Assembly (NCBI RefSeq): GCF_009372235.1 | Contig: NZ_SULL01000013.1 | Coordinates: 207,292 to 271,291 of the forward strand | Direction of reading: 5' to 3' | Origin: Dickeya oryzae | GTDB taxonomy: Bacteria > Pseudomonadota > Gammaproteobacteria > Enterobacterales > Enterobacteriaceae | Length of the DNA: 64,000 nt | Shown here: positions 27,839-35,765 of the stretch, in pieces | Position numbering within the stretch: the stretch's first letter is position 1 | Layout: each line of letters begins with the position of its first letter | Program-made: the position numbers and the translations under genes | Notes under the pieces: generated by a model | The model's input: only the letters and a program-made list of their open reading frames with translations | Databases searched by the model: none | Told to the model about the DNA's origin: nothing

Positions 27839-29950
27839 TTACGGTTGCTGATAGGCCAACTTGTAGTTACCTGCCGCAACGGTTTTAAACGTCACTTTAT
27901 CGGGATACCACCGTATTTCCACTTCAGCTTCAGTTTGTTTTTTCCAGGCAGAAGACACCGCTGATAGTATAATCTGGTCTACCTGTGCATCATCAGTAGC
28001 ACCATTAGGCACAGAGAAACCAAACGCAAAAGCAATATTATCAGGTACCCCCTGTGTATTCGCATATAACAGTGCCCATTGAGTACTAGTTAAAGCATTC
28101 AGTGCTGAAACTGACACACCCTGGGTATTTAATTTATCTGCGCCGTTACGGTCAATAGTTAATGTGCCAATAGAAATAAACGCACTACCATTCCATGTAA
28201 ACCATTCATTCCCATCTCGCGACACAGCCATTTTTACTGCACCTGCACCTGTTTGCGTTACTGTAGCTGTCACTGTGGATAATAAGCTATAGGATTTAAT
28301 ATTTTTCAGGCTTGCTGTTTTAGCAATCTGCGGCGCAGGTGACACAATAACATTCAATTTTCCACCCTGATTTGAGAGCAGCTTTTTCACGATGACATTA
28401 GTTATTTTTCCAGAGGTGGTGAAGCCGGTCGCTGAGATATCAGCGATGGATGATGGCAAAGGTATCTGCGTAAGCTCGCCATTCGTCACGGTATAGTATT
28501 TGTCATCACTTGCCTGGATTAATACCCGCTGAACATTATTGAGGATTTTCATTTCATAGACGAATCCACCACTACCGGGAATGTATAGCCGATAATATCT
28601 GTATGATACCGGTTGAGGTAATGACTTCGTAACAGTAATTCTGTTGCCTGAACCGGAATCAAGAGTTGTCCATGTGCTCCCATCATCACTACCCTGAAAA
28701 TCCCAGAAGCCAGTTCCCATCGGTGGCCCCGCCAGCGCAGCATCAAGATAATATCCGCTAACGGTCGTGCCGACAGAGAATGCCACGATGAGCCCTGATG
28801 GACCACCGTAATTCTGCCAATAGGTTGAAGCGTTCCCATCAAAGGCTTTCCATGGGTAGTTGATCTCATTAGTGCTAGTAGCTGAAACTGTTATCCCTGA
28901 TGCTGATGTATTTGATGTCAAAACCGGGATGATCGATGTATAAGCGGATACCTGAATATCGCCAATCTGGATTTCAGGGATGATAGCCTCGTAAATTCCA
29001 TTAGCATTCATAGTCAGCGTCGTGTCTCCGCCTGTATATGGCTTCATAACACCATTAAACACCAAACCATCAGTTGCAATCATGCCAGTGCCATTATCAA
29101 AACTGTTCACAACAACCGGACTGGCAGCTGCCGCTTCCTCTTTTAACGCAAAAGCCTCGAAACTGTAATCCATAGAACCGGTAGCGCTAAATGGGAAGGT
29201 GAATACCTGATTCGCCGTCGCACCACTGCGCGTTACTACGGTATAACCACGACCGCCATTGTTTCCGCCGCCGCTATTGCTACCTGTCGCACTGACAACT
29301 AACTGATTGTTAGTTGTATCGTAATTCAGGGAAACACCCTGTCCGGCTGCCAGGGTCGCCACCAGAACTTTACGCACCGCGTCAGTGAAGTCGGTAATTT
29401 GCGAGGCAGTATGGGTGTGGTTTGCCAGATCGGACTTATGCACTACGTCACTTAATCCCAGATTAGCGACAAACTGCGCTTTATCCGGAATATCCGCACC
29501 ATTGAGGGTTTTATCCATCATGCGGCTCACGGCATCAGTCAAATCTGGCAGCGTTTTCACCACCACGCTCTGACCACTATTATCCGTCAGCGTCACCTGG
29601 CCACGCTCGGTCAGCACTTGTTTCCACTGAGTCAGTTGGGACTGGTAACCTGCCAGCATCGCCGCAATCTGCGCCACATAAGCAGCGTGATCGAAGGTGT
29701 CGTTACTACCAAACACGGGAATAGCGTAATGCACACCATTAGCGGTACAACCGCTATATTCACTGGCCAGCATCAGCTCGGTGTCCGACACGACGGAGGC
29801 AATTTCATAAATCTTAATGCTGCAATCAGCAAAAATCAGCAACATGCCGCCAGCAATAACACCATTATTCTTATCGGCCCAAAGAGTATTATTACCCAAG
29901 ACGACCTTGCTGCCAGAAAATAAAGACAAACTACCTGACTTATACCACAT
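27839..29950 (-). CDS. Phage tail-fibre-like protein with discoidin (F5/8C)-like domain
   Basis: A 703-residue protein. The first 90 residues (MWYKSGSLSLFSGSKVVLGN onward) match the N-terminal, baseplate-proximal part of phage tail fibres. The middle (90-220) has HTHTASQITDFTDAVRKVL, a repeat common in tail fibres. Residues about 345-470 look like a carbohydrate-binding discoidin domain: the KAFDGNASTYWQN segment, then GSDDGSTWTTL and YRYYRLYI. The last 200 residues are beta-rich. A good AAAGGAA ribosome site precedes the start. With the small gene upstream it forms a two-gene tail remnant; no capsid, lysis or integrase genes accompany it. Confidence 0.75.
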   Translation of the reverse strand: MWYKSGSLSLFSGSKVVLGNNTLWADKNNGVIAGGMLLIFADCSIKIYEIASVVSDTELMLASEYSGCTANGVHYAIPVFGSNDTFDHAAYVAQIAAMLAGYQSQLTQWKQVLTERGQVTLTDNSGQSVVVKTLPDLTDAVSRMMDKTLNGADIPDKAQFVANLGLSDVVHKSDLANHTHTASQITDFTDAVRKVLVATLAAGQGVSLNYDTTNNQLVVSATGSNSGGGNNGGRGYTVVTRSGATANQVFTFPFSATGSMDYSFEAFALKEEAAAASPVVVNSFDNGTGMIATDGLVFNGVMKPYTGGDTTLTMNANGIYEAIIPEIQIGDIQVSAYTSIIPVLTSNTSASGITVSATSTNEINYPWKAFDGNASTYWQNYGGPSGLIVAFSVGTTVSGYYLDAALAGPPMGTGFWDFQGSDDGSTWTTLDSGSGNRITVTKSLPQPVSYRYYRLYIPGSGGFVYEMKILNNVQRVLIQASDDKYYTVTNGELTQIPLPSSIADISATGFTTSGKITNVIVKKLLSNQGGKLNVIVSPAPQIAKTASLKNIKSYSLLSTVTATVTQTGAGAVKMAVSRDGNEWFTWNGSAFISIGTLTIDRNGADKLNTQGVSVSALNALTSTQWALLYANTQGVPDNIAFAFGFSVPNGATDDAQVDQIILSAVSSAWKKQTEAEVEIRWYPDKVTFKTVAAGNYKLAYQQP

Positions 29951-30037
29951 AACATTATTCCTTTATTGTATGGAACGGTCAAAAACAGGCCAATCCAATA
30001 CCAGATGGATGTTGACGATAAATTTAAATCCAAATAA

Positions 30038-30385
30038 TTAACGAGAAATATCAACTTCCAGTGTCATACGGAATTTTTCGTATTCCACATCAAAGTCGTT
30101 ATATTCAACGGTTTTATTCGGCTGCAATACTGACAGCGCCGCTCGTACCTGTTCACGCAACGCACGGGCTTCAGCTACGGTATGCGCATAACAGTCTGCA
30201 CTGACCGTCACCTTCTGGCTGGCCAACTGCTGAGAGGCGTTATAATTATTTTCCTGACTCAGTGAAAAAAGAATAAATGGATGTTTCTGGTGTGGCGCAT
30301 GATAATCACAGCAAGGCACGGCATAGGCATAAACACGGCCATACGCCAATTTACCCAACAGTGGATAGATATCTTCTTCAGTCAT
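30038..30385 (-). CDS. DUF3168-like phage tail completion protein
   Basis: A 115-residue protein beginning MTEEDIYPLLGKLAYGRVYA with the segments HPFILFSLSQ and YAHTVAEARALREQVRAALS, which fit the DUF3168 tail-completion group of siphophage and Mu-like phages. It lies 87 bases upstream of the tail-fibre gene on the same strand. The assignment is by pattern, without a search. Confidence 0.55.
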   Translation of the reverse strand: MTEEDIYPLLGKLAYGRVYAYAVPCCDYHAPHQKHPFILFSLSQENNYNASQQLASQKVTVSADCYAHTVAEARALREQVRAALSVLQPNKTVEYNDFDVEYEKFRMTLEVDISR

Positions 30386-30774
30386 TTCAATCAGCCTTAT
30401 TTAGACAATGAATAAAATCTATTTTCACCAGTTCAGTAGAAAATAGGTTCTTTCGAAAACGTATCGCTTCGGTCATTATCATAAAGGGATTTGACGCTAC
30501 ACTTATCGCTCTCATTGTTGTGCCATCAACCAGAAACAACAATACAGAATGCTGCACCTTCATTATTAACAAGCAATAAAATGAAACAGCATAGCGGTAT
30601 CTCTACCGGCGCTGAACCAGGGTATCAATGGCGAGAACTTATGGTATAAAAATGGTGATTTCATGACGGTTCTGCCAGAAACACTCATCATCGGGTGTTA
30701 GGCTACACCATGCACGCATACGGGATGAATCAACGAAAAAATACACAATGGAGTGAACAGCAAAAAGAAGTGAG

Positions 30775-30864
30775 TGGCGGAGAGAGGGGGATTTGAACCC
30801 CCGGTAGAGTTGCCCCTACTCCGGTTTTCGAGACCGGTCCGTTCAGCCGCTCCGGCATCTCTCC
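30775..30864 (-). tRNA. serU: tRNA-Ser (anticodon CGA)
   Basis: The reverse strand folds as a 90-nucleotide class II tRNA with a long variable arm: acceptor GGAGAGA pairing with TCTCTCC, anticodon loop CTCGAAA (anticodon CGA), T-loop TTCAAAT and an encoded CCA end. The order tRNA-Ser, mtfA, tRNA-Asn is the same as I recall in E. coli. Confidence 0.96.
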
Positions 30865-30876
30865 ACGAAATCGGTG

Positions 30877-30906
30877 CTTATAATGCCCTGTTTTATGGCA
30901 TGTTAA
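30877..30906 (-). promoter_or_regulatory. Promoter of tRNA-Ser
   Basis: On the minus strand TTAACA (30906-30901) and TATAAG (30882-30877) are separated by 18 bases, and would start transcription about six bases before the mature tRNA 5' end. Confidence 0.5.
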
Positions 30907-30958
30907 CAAGAACAAACCGACGCCTTTGAATTCAAGTGATGACTTAGCGAGCAACACC

Positions 30959-31735
30959 ATGATGAAGTGGCAATGGAAATCCCCTACACCTGATGCGTTC
31001 TTAGACTGGCAGCAGGCACTGTCTATCCCGCTGTTAACGCCACTGGCTGAAGCTGAACGGCAACAGGTGGTAATGGTAGCAAGACAATTTTTACGTCAAA
31101 AACGCCTGGTACCGTTGCAGGGGCTGGCGCTCACCGAGCTGATGGCACAACGTATCGCACTATTATTTTCCCTGCCGGTGCTGAAGCTGGGTATTGAATG
31201 GCTTGATGGGTTTCATGATGTACTGATCCACCCCGCACCTTTCACGGTAGATGGCGAGTGGATGGATGAGTTCGGTCTGGTGCACAGCGGCCCTAACGTT
31301 CAGTCTGGCCAAAGCTGGGATCAGGGACCAGTCGTACTGAACTGGCTGGAGATTCAAGACTCCTTTGATCTTTCCGGATTCAATCTGATTATCCATGAAG
31401 TTGCGCATAAGCTAGATAAGCGTGGTAATGAACGCCCTTCTGGCGTACCAGCGATGCCACTACGCGACATCGCGCATTGGGAACAAACCCTGCACGCCGC
31501 CATGGAGGCATTGCGCGAAGAAATCGAACTGGTGGGAGAAGATGCCGCCAGCATGGATCCTTACGCCGCCACCGACCCGGCCGAGTGCTTCGCGGTGCTG
31601 TCTGAATATTTCTTCAGCGCGCCTGACTTGCTGGTGGAGCGTTTCCCAGAGGTATACCGGAATTTTTGCAAATTTTATCGTCAGGACCCGTTGGAACGCT
31701 TGCAACGCTGGCAGGCAATACCGCCAGCCGACTGA
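30959..31735 (+). CDS. mtfA: Zinc metallopeptidase MtfA (Mlc titration factor A)
   Basis: MtfA binds and sequesters the repressor Mlc, freeing ptsG, and has zinc-dependent aminopeptidase activity. The 258-residue product aligns with E. coli MtfA throughout; the zinc motif HEVAH is in [20 protein letters not shown] near residue 150, with the downstream [11 protein letters not shown] segment supplying the third ligand. The start at 30959 (MMKWQWK) lines up with MIKWPWK of E. coli; the frame is open 11 codons upstream. The gene is transcribed away from tRNA-Ser. Confidence 0.94.
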   Translation: MMKWQWKSPTPDAFLDWQQALSIPLLTPLAEAERQQVVMVARQFLRQKRLVPLQGLALTELMAQRIALLFSLPVLKLGIEWLDGFHDVLIHPAPFTVDGEWMDEFGLVHSGPNVQSGQSWDQGPVVLNWLEIQDSFDLSGFNLIIHEVAHKLDKRGNERPSGVPAMPLRDIAHWEQTLHAAMEALREEIELVGEDAASMDPYAATDPAECFAVLSEYFFSAPDLLVERFPEVYRNFCKFYRQDPLERLQRWQAIPPAD

Positions 31736-31812
31736 TTTATCACCATAATGATGATGAACTCCGCGGATTGTACATAAGCCAAGCAGTCAGTACGGAATGT
31801 CGGTTTTGCCCG

Positions 31813-31841
31813 TTGACAGCGCAAGGTACCACAGATAAGAT
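31813..31841 (+). promoter_or_regulatory. Sigma-70 promoter of tRNA-Asn
   Basis: TTGACA (31813-31818) and TAAGAT (31836-31841) are separated by exactly 17 bases, with a GC-rich discriminator (cgcccc) after the -10, as in stable-RNA promoters under stringent control. The tRNA begins 18 bases after the -10. Confidence 0.85.
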
Positions 31842-31859
31842 TCGCCCCGTTCAAACGAT

Positions 31860-31935
31860 TCCTCTGTAGTTCAGTCGGTAGAACGGCGGACTGTTAATCC
31901 GTATGTCACTGGTTCGAGTCCAGTCAGAGGAGCCA
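31860..31935 (+). tRNA. asnT: tRNA-Asn (anticodon GTT)
   Basis: A 76-nucleotide cloverleaf with acceptor TCCTCTG pairing to CAGAGGA, anticodon loop CTGTTAA (GTT), T-arm loop TTCGAGT and an encoded GCCA end. Its 3' part serves as the attachment site for the following island; the tRNA itself is intact. The symbol is by synteny with E. coli mtfA-asnT. Confidence 0.97.
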
Positions 31936-31936
31936 A
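31915..31936 (+). other. Left attachment site (attL) of the first island
   Basis: The 22 bases from the T-arm of tRNA-Asn through its CCA end and one further A are repeated exactly at 59030-59051. An integrase starts 180 bases downstream. This fits insertion of a P4-type element into the tRNA 3' end. Confidence 0.92.
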
Positions 31937-31943
31937 TTTAAAG

Positions 31944-31974
31944 AAAGCAGACGTTCACTGACGTCTGCTTTTTT
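31944..31974 (+). terminator. Terminator of tRNA-Asn (island-borne)
   Basis: AAAGCAGACGT (31944-31954) pairs with ACGTCTGCTTT (31961-31971), followed by T residues. A similar but not identical hairpin lies at the same distance after the repeated att site at 59059, so each att copy carries its own terminator. Confidence 0.85.
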
Positions 31975-32114
31975 GCTTTTTATCAATTGGTTATCCCCTT
32001 CTTTAGCTTCACCCTCGTTCACCAAAAAACGCTACTGCCCACGACTTTTGTTGGTAGAATTGTTGGTATTTCTGGTTCGATTCTGCTTATACCAACAACT
32101 CAAGGGGGCAAATC

Positions 32115-33392
32115 GTGTCTCTAACTGATTCCAAAGTAAAAAATGCCAAATCTCTTGAGAAGGAATATAAGCTTACTGATGGCTTTGGTATGCACCTGTT
32201 AGTGCATCCTAATGGGTCTAAATACTGGCGCTTGTCTTATCGTTTCGAAAAGAAGCAAAAAATACTCGCTTTAGGCGTCTACCCGGCTGTTTCACTGGCG
32301 GATGCCAGACAACGGCGAGATGAAGCGAAAAAGCTGTTAGCGGCAGGAATTGACCCCAGCGCTAAAAAGCAGGCAGACAACAAAGCGATTCAGGAAAAAC
32401 GCAACAATACCCGCGCGTTCAAAACGGTAGCCAGAAACTGGTTTGCCACCAAAACCACATGGTCGGAAGATTATCAGCGTTCTGTCTGGACCCGTATTGA
32501 AACCTATCTGTTTCCTGACATCGGTAACAAGGACATTGCTGAACTGGATACAGGCGATCTGCTGGTTCCCATCAAAAAGATAGAAAAGCTGGGCTATCTG
32601 GAAATCGCTATGCGGGTGAAACAGTACGCCACTGCCATTATGCGTTATGCCGTCCAGCAAAAGATGATCCGCTTTAACCCTGCCTATGATTTGGAAGGTG
32701 CGGTTCAGAAACCACAGACAGAGCACCGCCCCGCTATCGAGCTGGAAGAGATACCAACCCTACTGGAACGCATTGAAGGCTATCAGGGGCGTAGCAGACT
32801 GACCCAATTGGCGATAAAACTCACTCTGCTGATATTTATTCGCTCCAGTGAACTCCGCTTTGCCAGATGGTCAGAGATCGATTTTAACAGTGCCTTATGG
32901 GTTATCCCTGAACAGCGTGAAGCCATTGAAGGGATCAAACATTCAGGCCGCGGTGCCAAAATGCGCAGAAAGCACTATGTTCCTCTATGCCGTCAGGCGC
33001 TGGACATTCTGAAAGAGCTAAAAACCCTCACCTATGACGTTAACGGTGACGACGGCTTTATCCTGACAGGCTGTTATGATGCGATGAAGCCAATGAGTGA
33101 AAACACCATTAACAAGGCGCTACGTAAAATGGGCTATGACACCAAAACCGATCTGTGCGGCCACGGCTTTCGAACGCTGGCGTGTAGTGCGTTAATCGAA
33201 TCGGGCATCTGGCCTGAAGATGTGGTTGAACTTCAAATGAGCCATATGGAAAAGAACAACGTTCGCGCTGCCTACACCCATAAGGCCAAACACCTTGAGC
33301 AACGCCGCCTGATGCTGCAATGGTGGGCTGATTTTCTGGATGCTAACCGTAACGGTATGATCAGGCCGTTTGAGTTTGGGCAGAAGGGATAG
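32115..33392 (+). CDS. P4-type tyrosine recombinase/integrase (first island)
   Basis: A 425-residue tyrosine recombinase with an N-terminal DUF4102 (arm-binding) domain (about 1-90) and a catalytic domain holding the conserved Arg in IRSSELRFARW, the HGFR box (CGHGFRTLACSAL) and the C-terminal His and Tyr in QMSHMEKNNVRAAYTHKAKH. It integrates the island into tRNA-Asn. The start codon is GTG at 32115, preceded by AAGGGGG. It is clearly related to the second integrase at 59194; the last 190 residues share most positions. Confidence 0.95.
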   Translation: MSLTDSKVKNAKSLEKEYKLTDGFGMHLLVHPNGSKYWRLSYRFEKKQKILALGVYPAVSLADARQRRDEAKKLLAAGIDPSAKKQADNKAIQEKRNNTRAFKTVARNWFATKTTWSEDYQRSVWTRIETYLFPDIGNKDIAELDTGDLLVPIKKIEKLGYLEIAMRVKQYATAIMRYAVQQKMIRFNPAYDLEGAVQKPQTEHRPAIELEEIPTLLERIEGYQGRSRLTQLAIKLTLLIFIRSSELRFARWSEIDFNSALWVIPEQREAIEGIKHSGRGAKMRRKHYVPLCRQALDILKELKTLTYDVNGDDGFILTGCYDAMKPMSENTINKALRKMGYDTKTDLCGHGFRTLACSALIESGIWPEDVVELQMSHMEKNNVRAAYTHKAKHLEQRRLMLQWWADFLDANRNGMIRPFEFGQKG

Positions 33393-33459
33393 ATTATTGG
33401 GAGTAAAGCCCCGACAGGGGCTATAGCATTATTACAAGATATTTAGGATTTAGAAACAT

Positions 33460-34224
33460 CTATATTGTGTTATTTAAAATAACAGCATGCAAATTGGGAA
33501 GGTTGTAATAATGTATAAGATGTATATTGTTAGCTAACGCTAGATCTTTAGCGCCACTGGTAAACTCATTATTAGAAACAACTACACCGTAGTCTAACTC
33601 ATAATATCCAATACCTGATTTTACTTCCTGAACAGCCGCATTACCAACAGGTTTTGAGTATTTCTTACACTGAATGCCAACAGAAAATCCATTTTTTCTG
33701 GCAATTAAATCAACTCCCTGATCGCCACTTCTTTTAGTTTCTGACACATCCCACCCATTATCTTTTAATATTGATCTGCAATAATCTTCAAATTCAATAC
33801 CGTTCATAGAGTCATTATAAATTAAATTTACTTTTGGGGTATAATTACAAACAAGCACATCAATAATATCAAATTTCTCATGCAAACTAATGCCTTTATA
33901 TAAAAGGCTTCTATCAGATTTGTAATTCAATCCGATGATAAATCGTTTTTTTTCACTCTCCCATTTCTCTGAATCAAAAAAGCCATAATCATTATTATTG
34001 AGGATTTCTCTTTTTTTTCTGTAAAGAGTCGGGATATGCTTAGAAACTACATTTTTAAAACGAAAAAAATCATTTTTTTTAGTGGTTATAGCCTTTTTAT
34101 ACGCTATGATATGTATCATCACAATAAAATAACAAGAAGATATGAACACCAATGCAGTATTTGGTGACGTATTTTTATAGAAAAAAAATCCAACTATAGA
34201 TATGAGATATCCTAAAAAAAACAT
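33460..34224 (-). CDS. Membrane-anchored Mrr-like restriction endonuclease
   Basis: A 254-residue protein. Residues 1-42 form two membrane segments, which would put the rest in the cytoplasm. Residues 140-220 match the Mrr catalytic domain: NGIEFEDYCRSILKDNGWDV, then GDQGVDLIA with the catalytic Asp 172, and GIQCKKYSKPVGNAAVQEV with the Gln 185/Lys 187 pair of the D-QxK variant. Mrr-type enzymes cut modified or foreign DNA. The codons are very AT-rich. It stands alone behind the integrase on the opposite strand; host defence is likely by family but not shown. Confidence 0.8.
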   Translation of the reverse strand: MFFLGYLISIVGFFFYKNTSPNTALVFISSCYFIVMIHIIAYKKAITTKKNDFFRFKNVVSKHIPTLYRKKREILNNNDYGFFDSEKWESEKKRFIIGLNYKSDRSLLYKGISLHEKFDIIDVLVCNYTPKVNLIYNDSMNGIEFEDYCRSILKDNGWDVSETKRSGDQGVDLIARKNGFSVGIQCKKYSKPVGNAAVQEVKSGIGYYELDYGVVVSNNEFTSGAKDLALANNIHLIHYYNLPNLHAVILNNTI

Positions 34225-34537
34225 ACATCACCCTTATAAATCAGAGAAAACATATACCCCTCGTTAAGATTGACTATTTGATTTTTGAAAGGATTTAAAT
34301 TTTACGACTTTTATTTGATAACTGCAATCTTATCTATTTATTATGCACAAGATAAAAAACGCGTCAACATAAAACAGATATTAAATCAGAAATACATTAA
34401 CTTTCTCCTAAGTCATAGGTGACTATCATAACAATTCTTATATCAACCAGTAAAAATAGAAAATGATATTTTTCGGGTTATAGCCTCATTTATGAATATA
34501 AAAATGGCGCTAGGTCGAAAACGCCATTTTCAGGAAA

Positions 34538-34834
34538 TCAGTGTGTTGCTTTTTTGGTCCCATATGTATTTGTATATGGATTGTAATTACCTTTAGTGCT
34601 GAAATTATTATATTGCGTTGTGTCTTTTGAAGTCCGCTGATATGGGGAAACATACGTTCCATTGTTTTTAATATAGCCATTTACCTTTTCATGACTTGAA
34701 CTACTACCTGTCCCATAGCCATATGTTTTCGGTGCGCTATAACCACTTCCAGCGTATGAATGGTACCCACCACCTTTTGCAAAAGCACCTGTTGCAATCA
34801 ATAAAACAGAACAAGCAATAATTAGTTTTTTCAT
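34538..34834 (-). CDS. Small secreted protein, glycine/tyrosine-rich
   Basis: A 98-residue product with a signal peptide (MKKLIIACSVLLIATGAFA) and a mature part of low complexity rich in G, Y, S and T, including VNGYIKNNGTYVSPYQRTSK and STKGNYNPYTNTYG. This GYIKNNGTYV...NYNPYT pattern occurs in small periplasmic proteins of unknown role in many proteobacteria and phages. Function unknown. Confidence 0.7.
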   Translation of the reverse strand: MKKLIIACSVLLIATGAFAKGGGYHSYAGSGYSAPKTYGYGTGSSSSHEKVNGYIKNNGTYVSPYQRTSKDTTQYNNFSTKGNYNPYTNTYGTKKATH

Positions 34835-35358
34835 AATACCATCCCGTAATTAATTAACACCATATAGCAGACATTTAAATATAGACATAGATTGAGAAAA
34901 GTGGCTTCCCATCAATTATGATGTTCTTTTTTTAATCAGCCCTAACCTGCTGGATACTAAGTCGGAGGTATGATTCGACGCTGTTCGTATGCATCATCTC
35001 TTTGGCTCAACACACAGACCAGCTTTCAAAGCGGCTTTATGCAACTTCAGAACTATACGAATTCTCAAGGTCAGAAATTTACCAACTGTAGATTTTTCTG
35101 TCTCGCGTTTAGCAATTGACTAGCACCAATCCTAAATAACTTCGCATATTGATGCTTCACCTCACATTATGCGAGGCCCGTACCTAACGGGGCACCACCT
35201 CCCACAAGTGTAGCAGCGATATGAGAAGCTATTTAGCCTTACATTGCAGCCGATCAGGTACGAAACCCTATTAAACTCACCTGAACACCCGTTTCGCCCC
35301 TGAAAGGTACTCTCAATACCAGACAGGGGCTAACCACACCGTTATACGGAGTAACGCT
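34835..35358. other. Gap without clear gene
   Basis: No convincing gene. A short reverse-strand remnant near 35165-35225 reads IASHIAATLVGGGAPLGTGLA before a stop, looking like the C-terminus of a lost membrane protein, and the DNA there folds into a GC-rich stem (GCCCGT/ACGGGGC, about 35177-35194). Confidence 0.35.
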
Positions 35359-35463
35359 ATGGCTGTTTATCAGTTTACCCATTCTCCACCTGAAAATCTG
35401 CATCTGGATACGGGCTTTTTTGCTTTGGGCCAGTCTGTTCTTGAGGTGTGTTATGTTCGATAA
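35359..35463 (+). CDS. 34-residue small protein, coupled to the next gene
   Basis: GGAG lies seven bases before an ATG that starts MAVYQFTHSPPENLHLDTGF followed by FALGQSVLEVCYVR and a stop inside the next gene. The good ribosome site and the overlap with 35453-35647 suggest a real translated unit that couples translation of the second gene. I do not recognise it. Confidence 0.45.
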   Translation: MAVYQFTHSPPENLHLDTGFFALGQSVLEVCYVR

Positions 35464-35647
35464 CACGCCGCTGGAACCAGAAGAAATTATCGATCAGTGT
35501 CGGGCACTAATTTATGCGATTGTTGAAATTGATAATCCCCAAGTCAAAGAGATCCTGAGTTTTGTGCTGTGGGAGCGCCTTGATTTCCTGTATCGGACAT
35601 TTCATTCCGACAGCACTGACGACACAGAGGGTGAATTTCAGGCATAA
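35453..35647 (+). CDS. Small acidic hypothetical protein
   Basis: A 64-residue acidic helical protein beginning MFDNTPLEPEEIIDQCRALI and ending in a charged tail. It overlaps the preceding 34-residue frame by 11 bases. Similar small paired genes occur in integrative elements, but I cannot name the family. The start at ATG 35453 is chosen over an upstream in-frame ATG because the product then begins just where the predicted helical region starts. Confidence 0.5.
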   Translation: MFDNTPLEPEEIIDQCRALIYAIVEIDNPQVKEILSFVLWERLDFLYRTFHSDSTDDTEGEFQA

Positions 35648-35765
35648 CAGATGGATATGAAAATGTCAGATCTGTCTTATGGTGGATCTGACTTTTAAAG
35701 GATATGTGTCATCACATCATCGTGTTTTTTAAATAACAAACATCAGTAGCGATATTAATTCCCAT

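Noticed and set aside
27700..27840. Duplicate of the tRNA-Ser 3' end as left boundary of the tail remnant
   Set aside because: I looked for the last 20 bases of tRNA-Ser near the left edge and did not find them, so insertion into tRNA-Ser is not supported.
30387..30572. 61-codon frame beside the DUF3168-like gene
   Set aside because: No ribosome site, no recognisable pattern, and the DNA between the tail remnant and tRNA-Ser looks non-coding.
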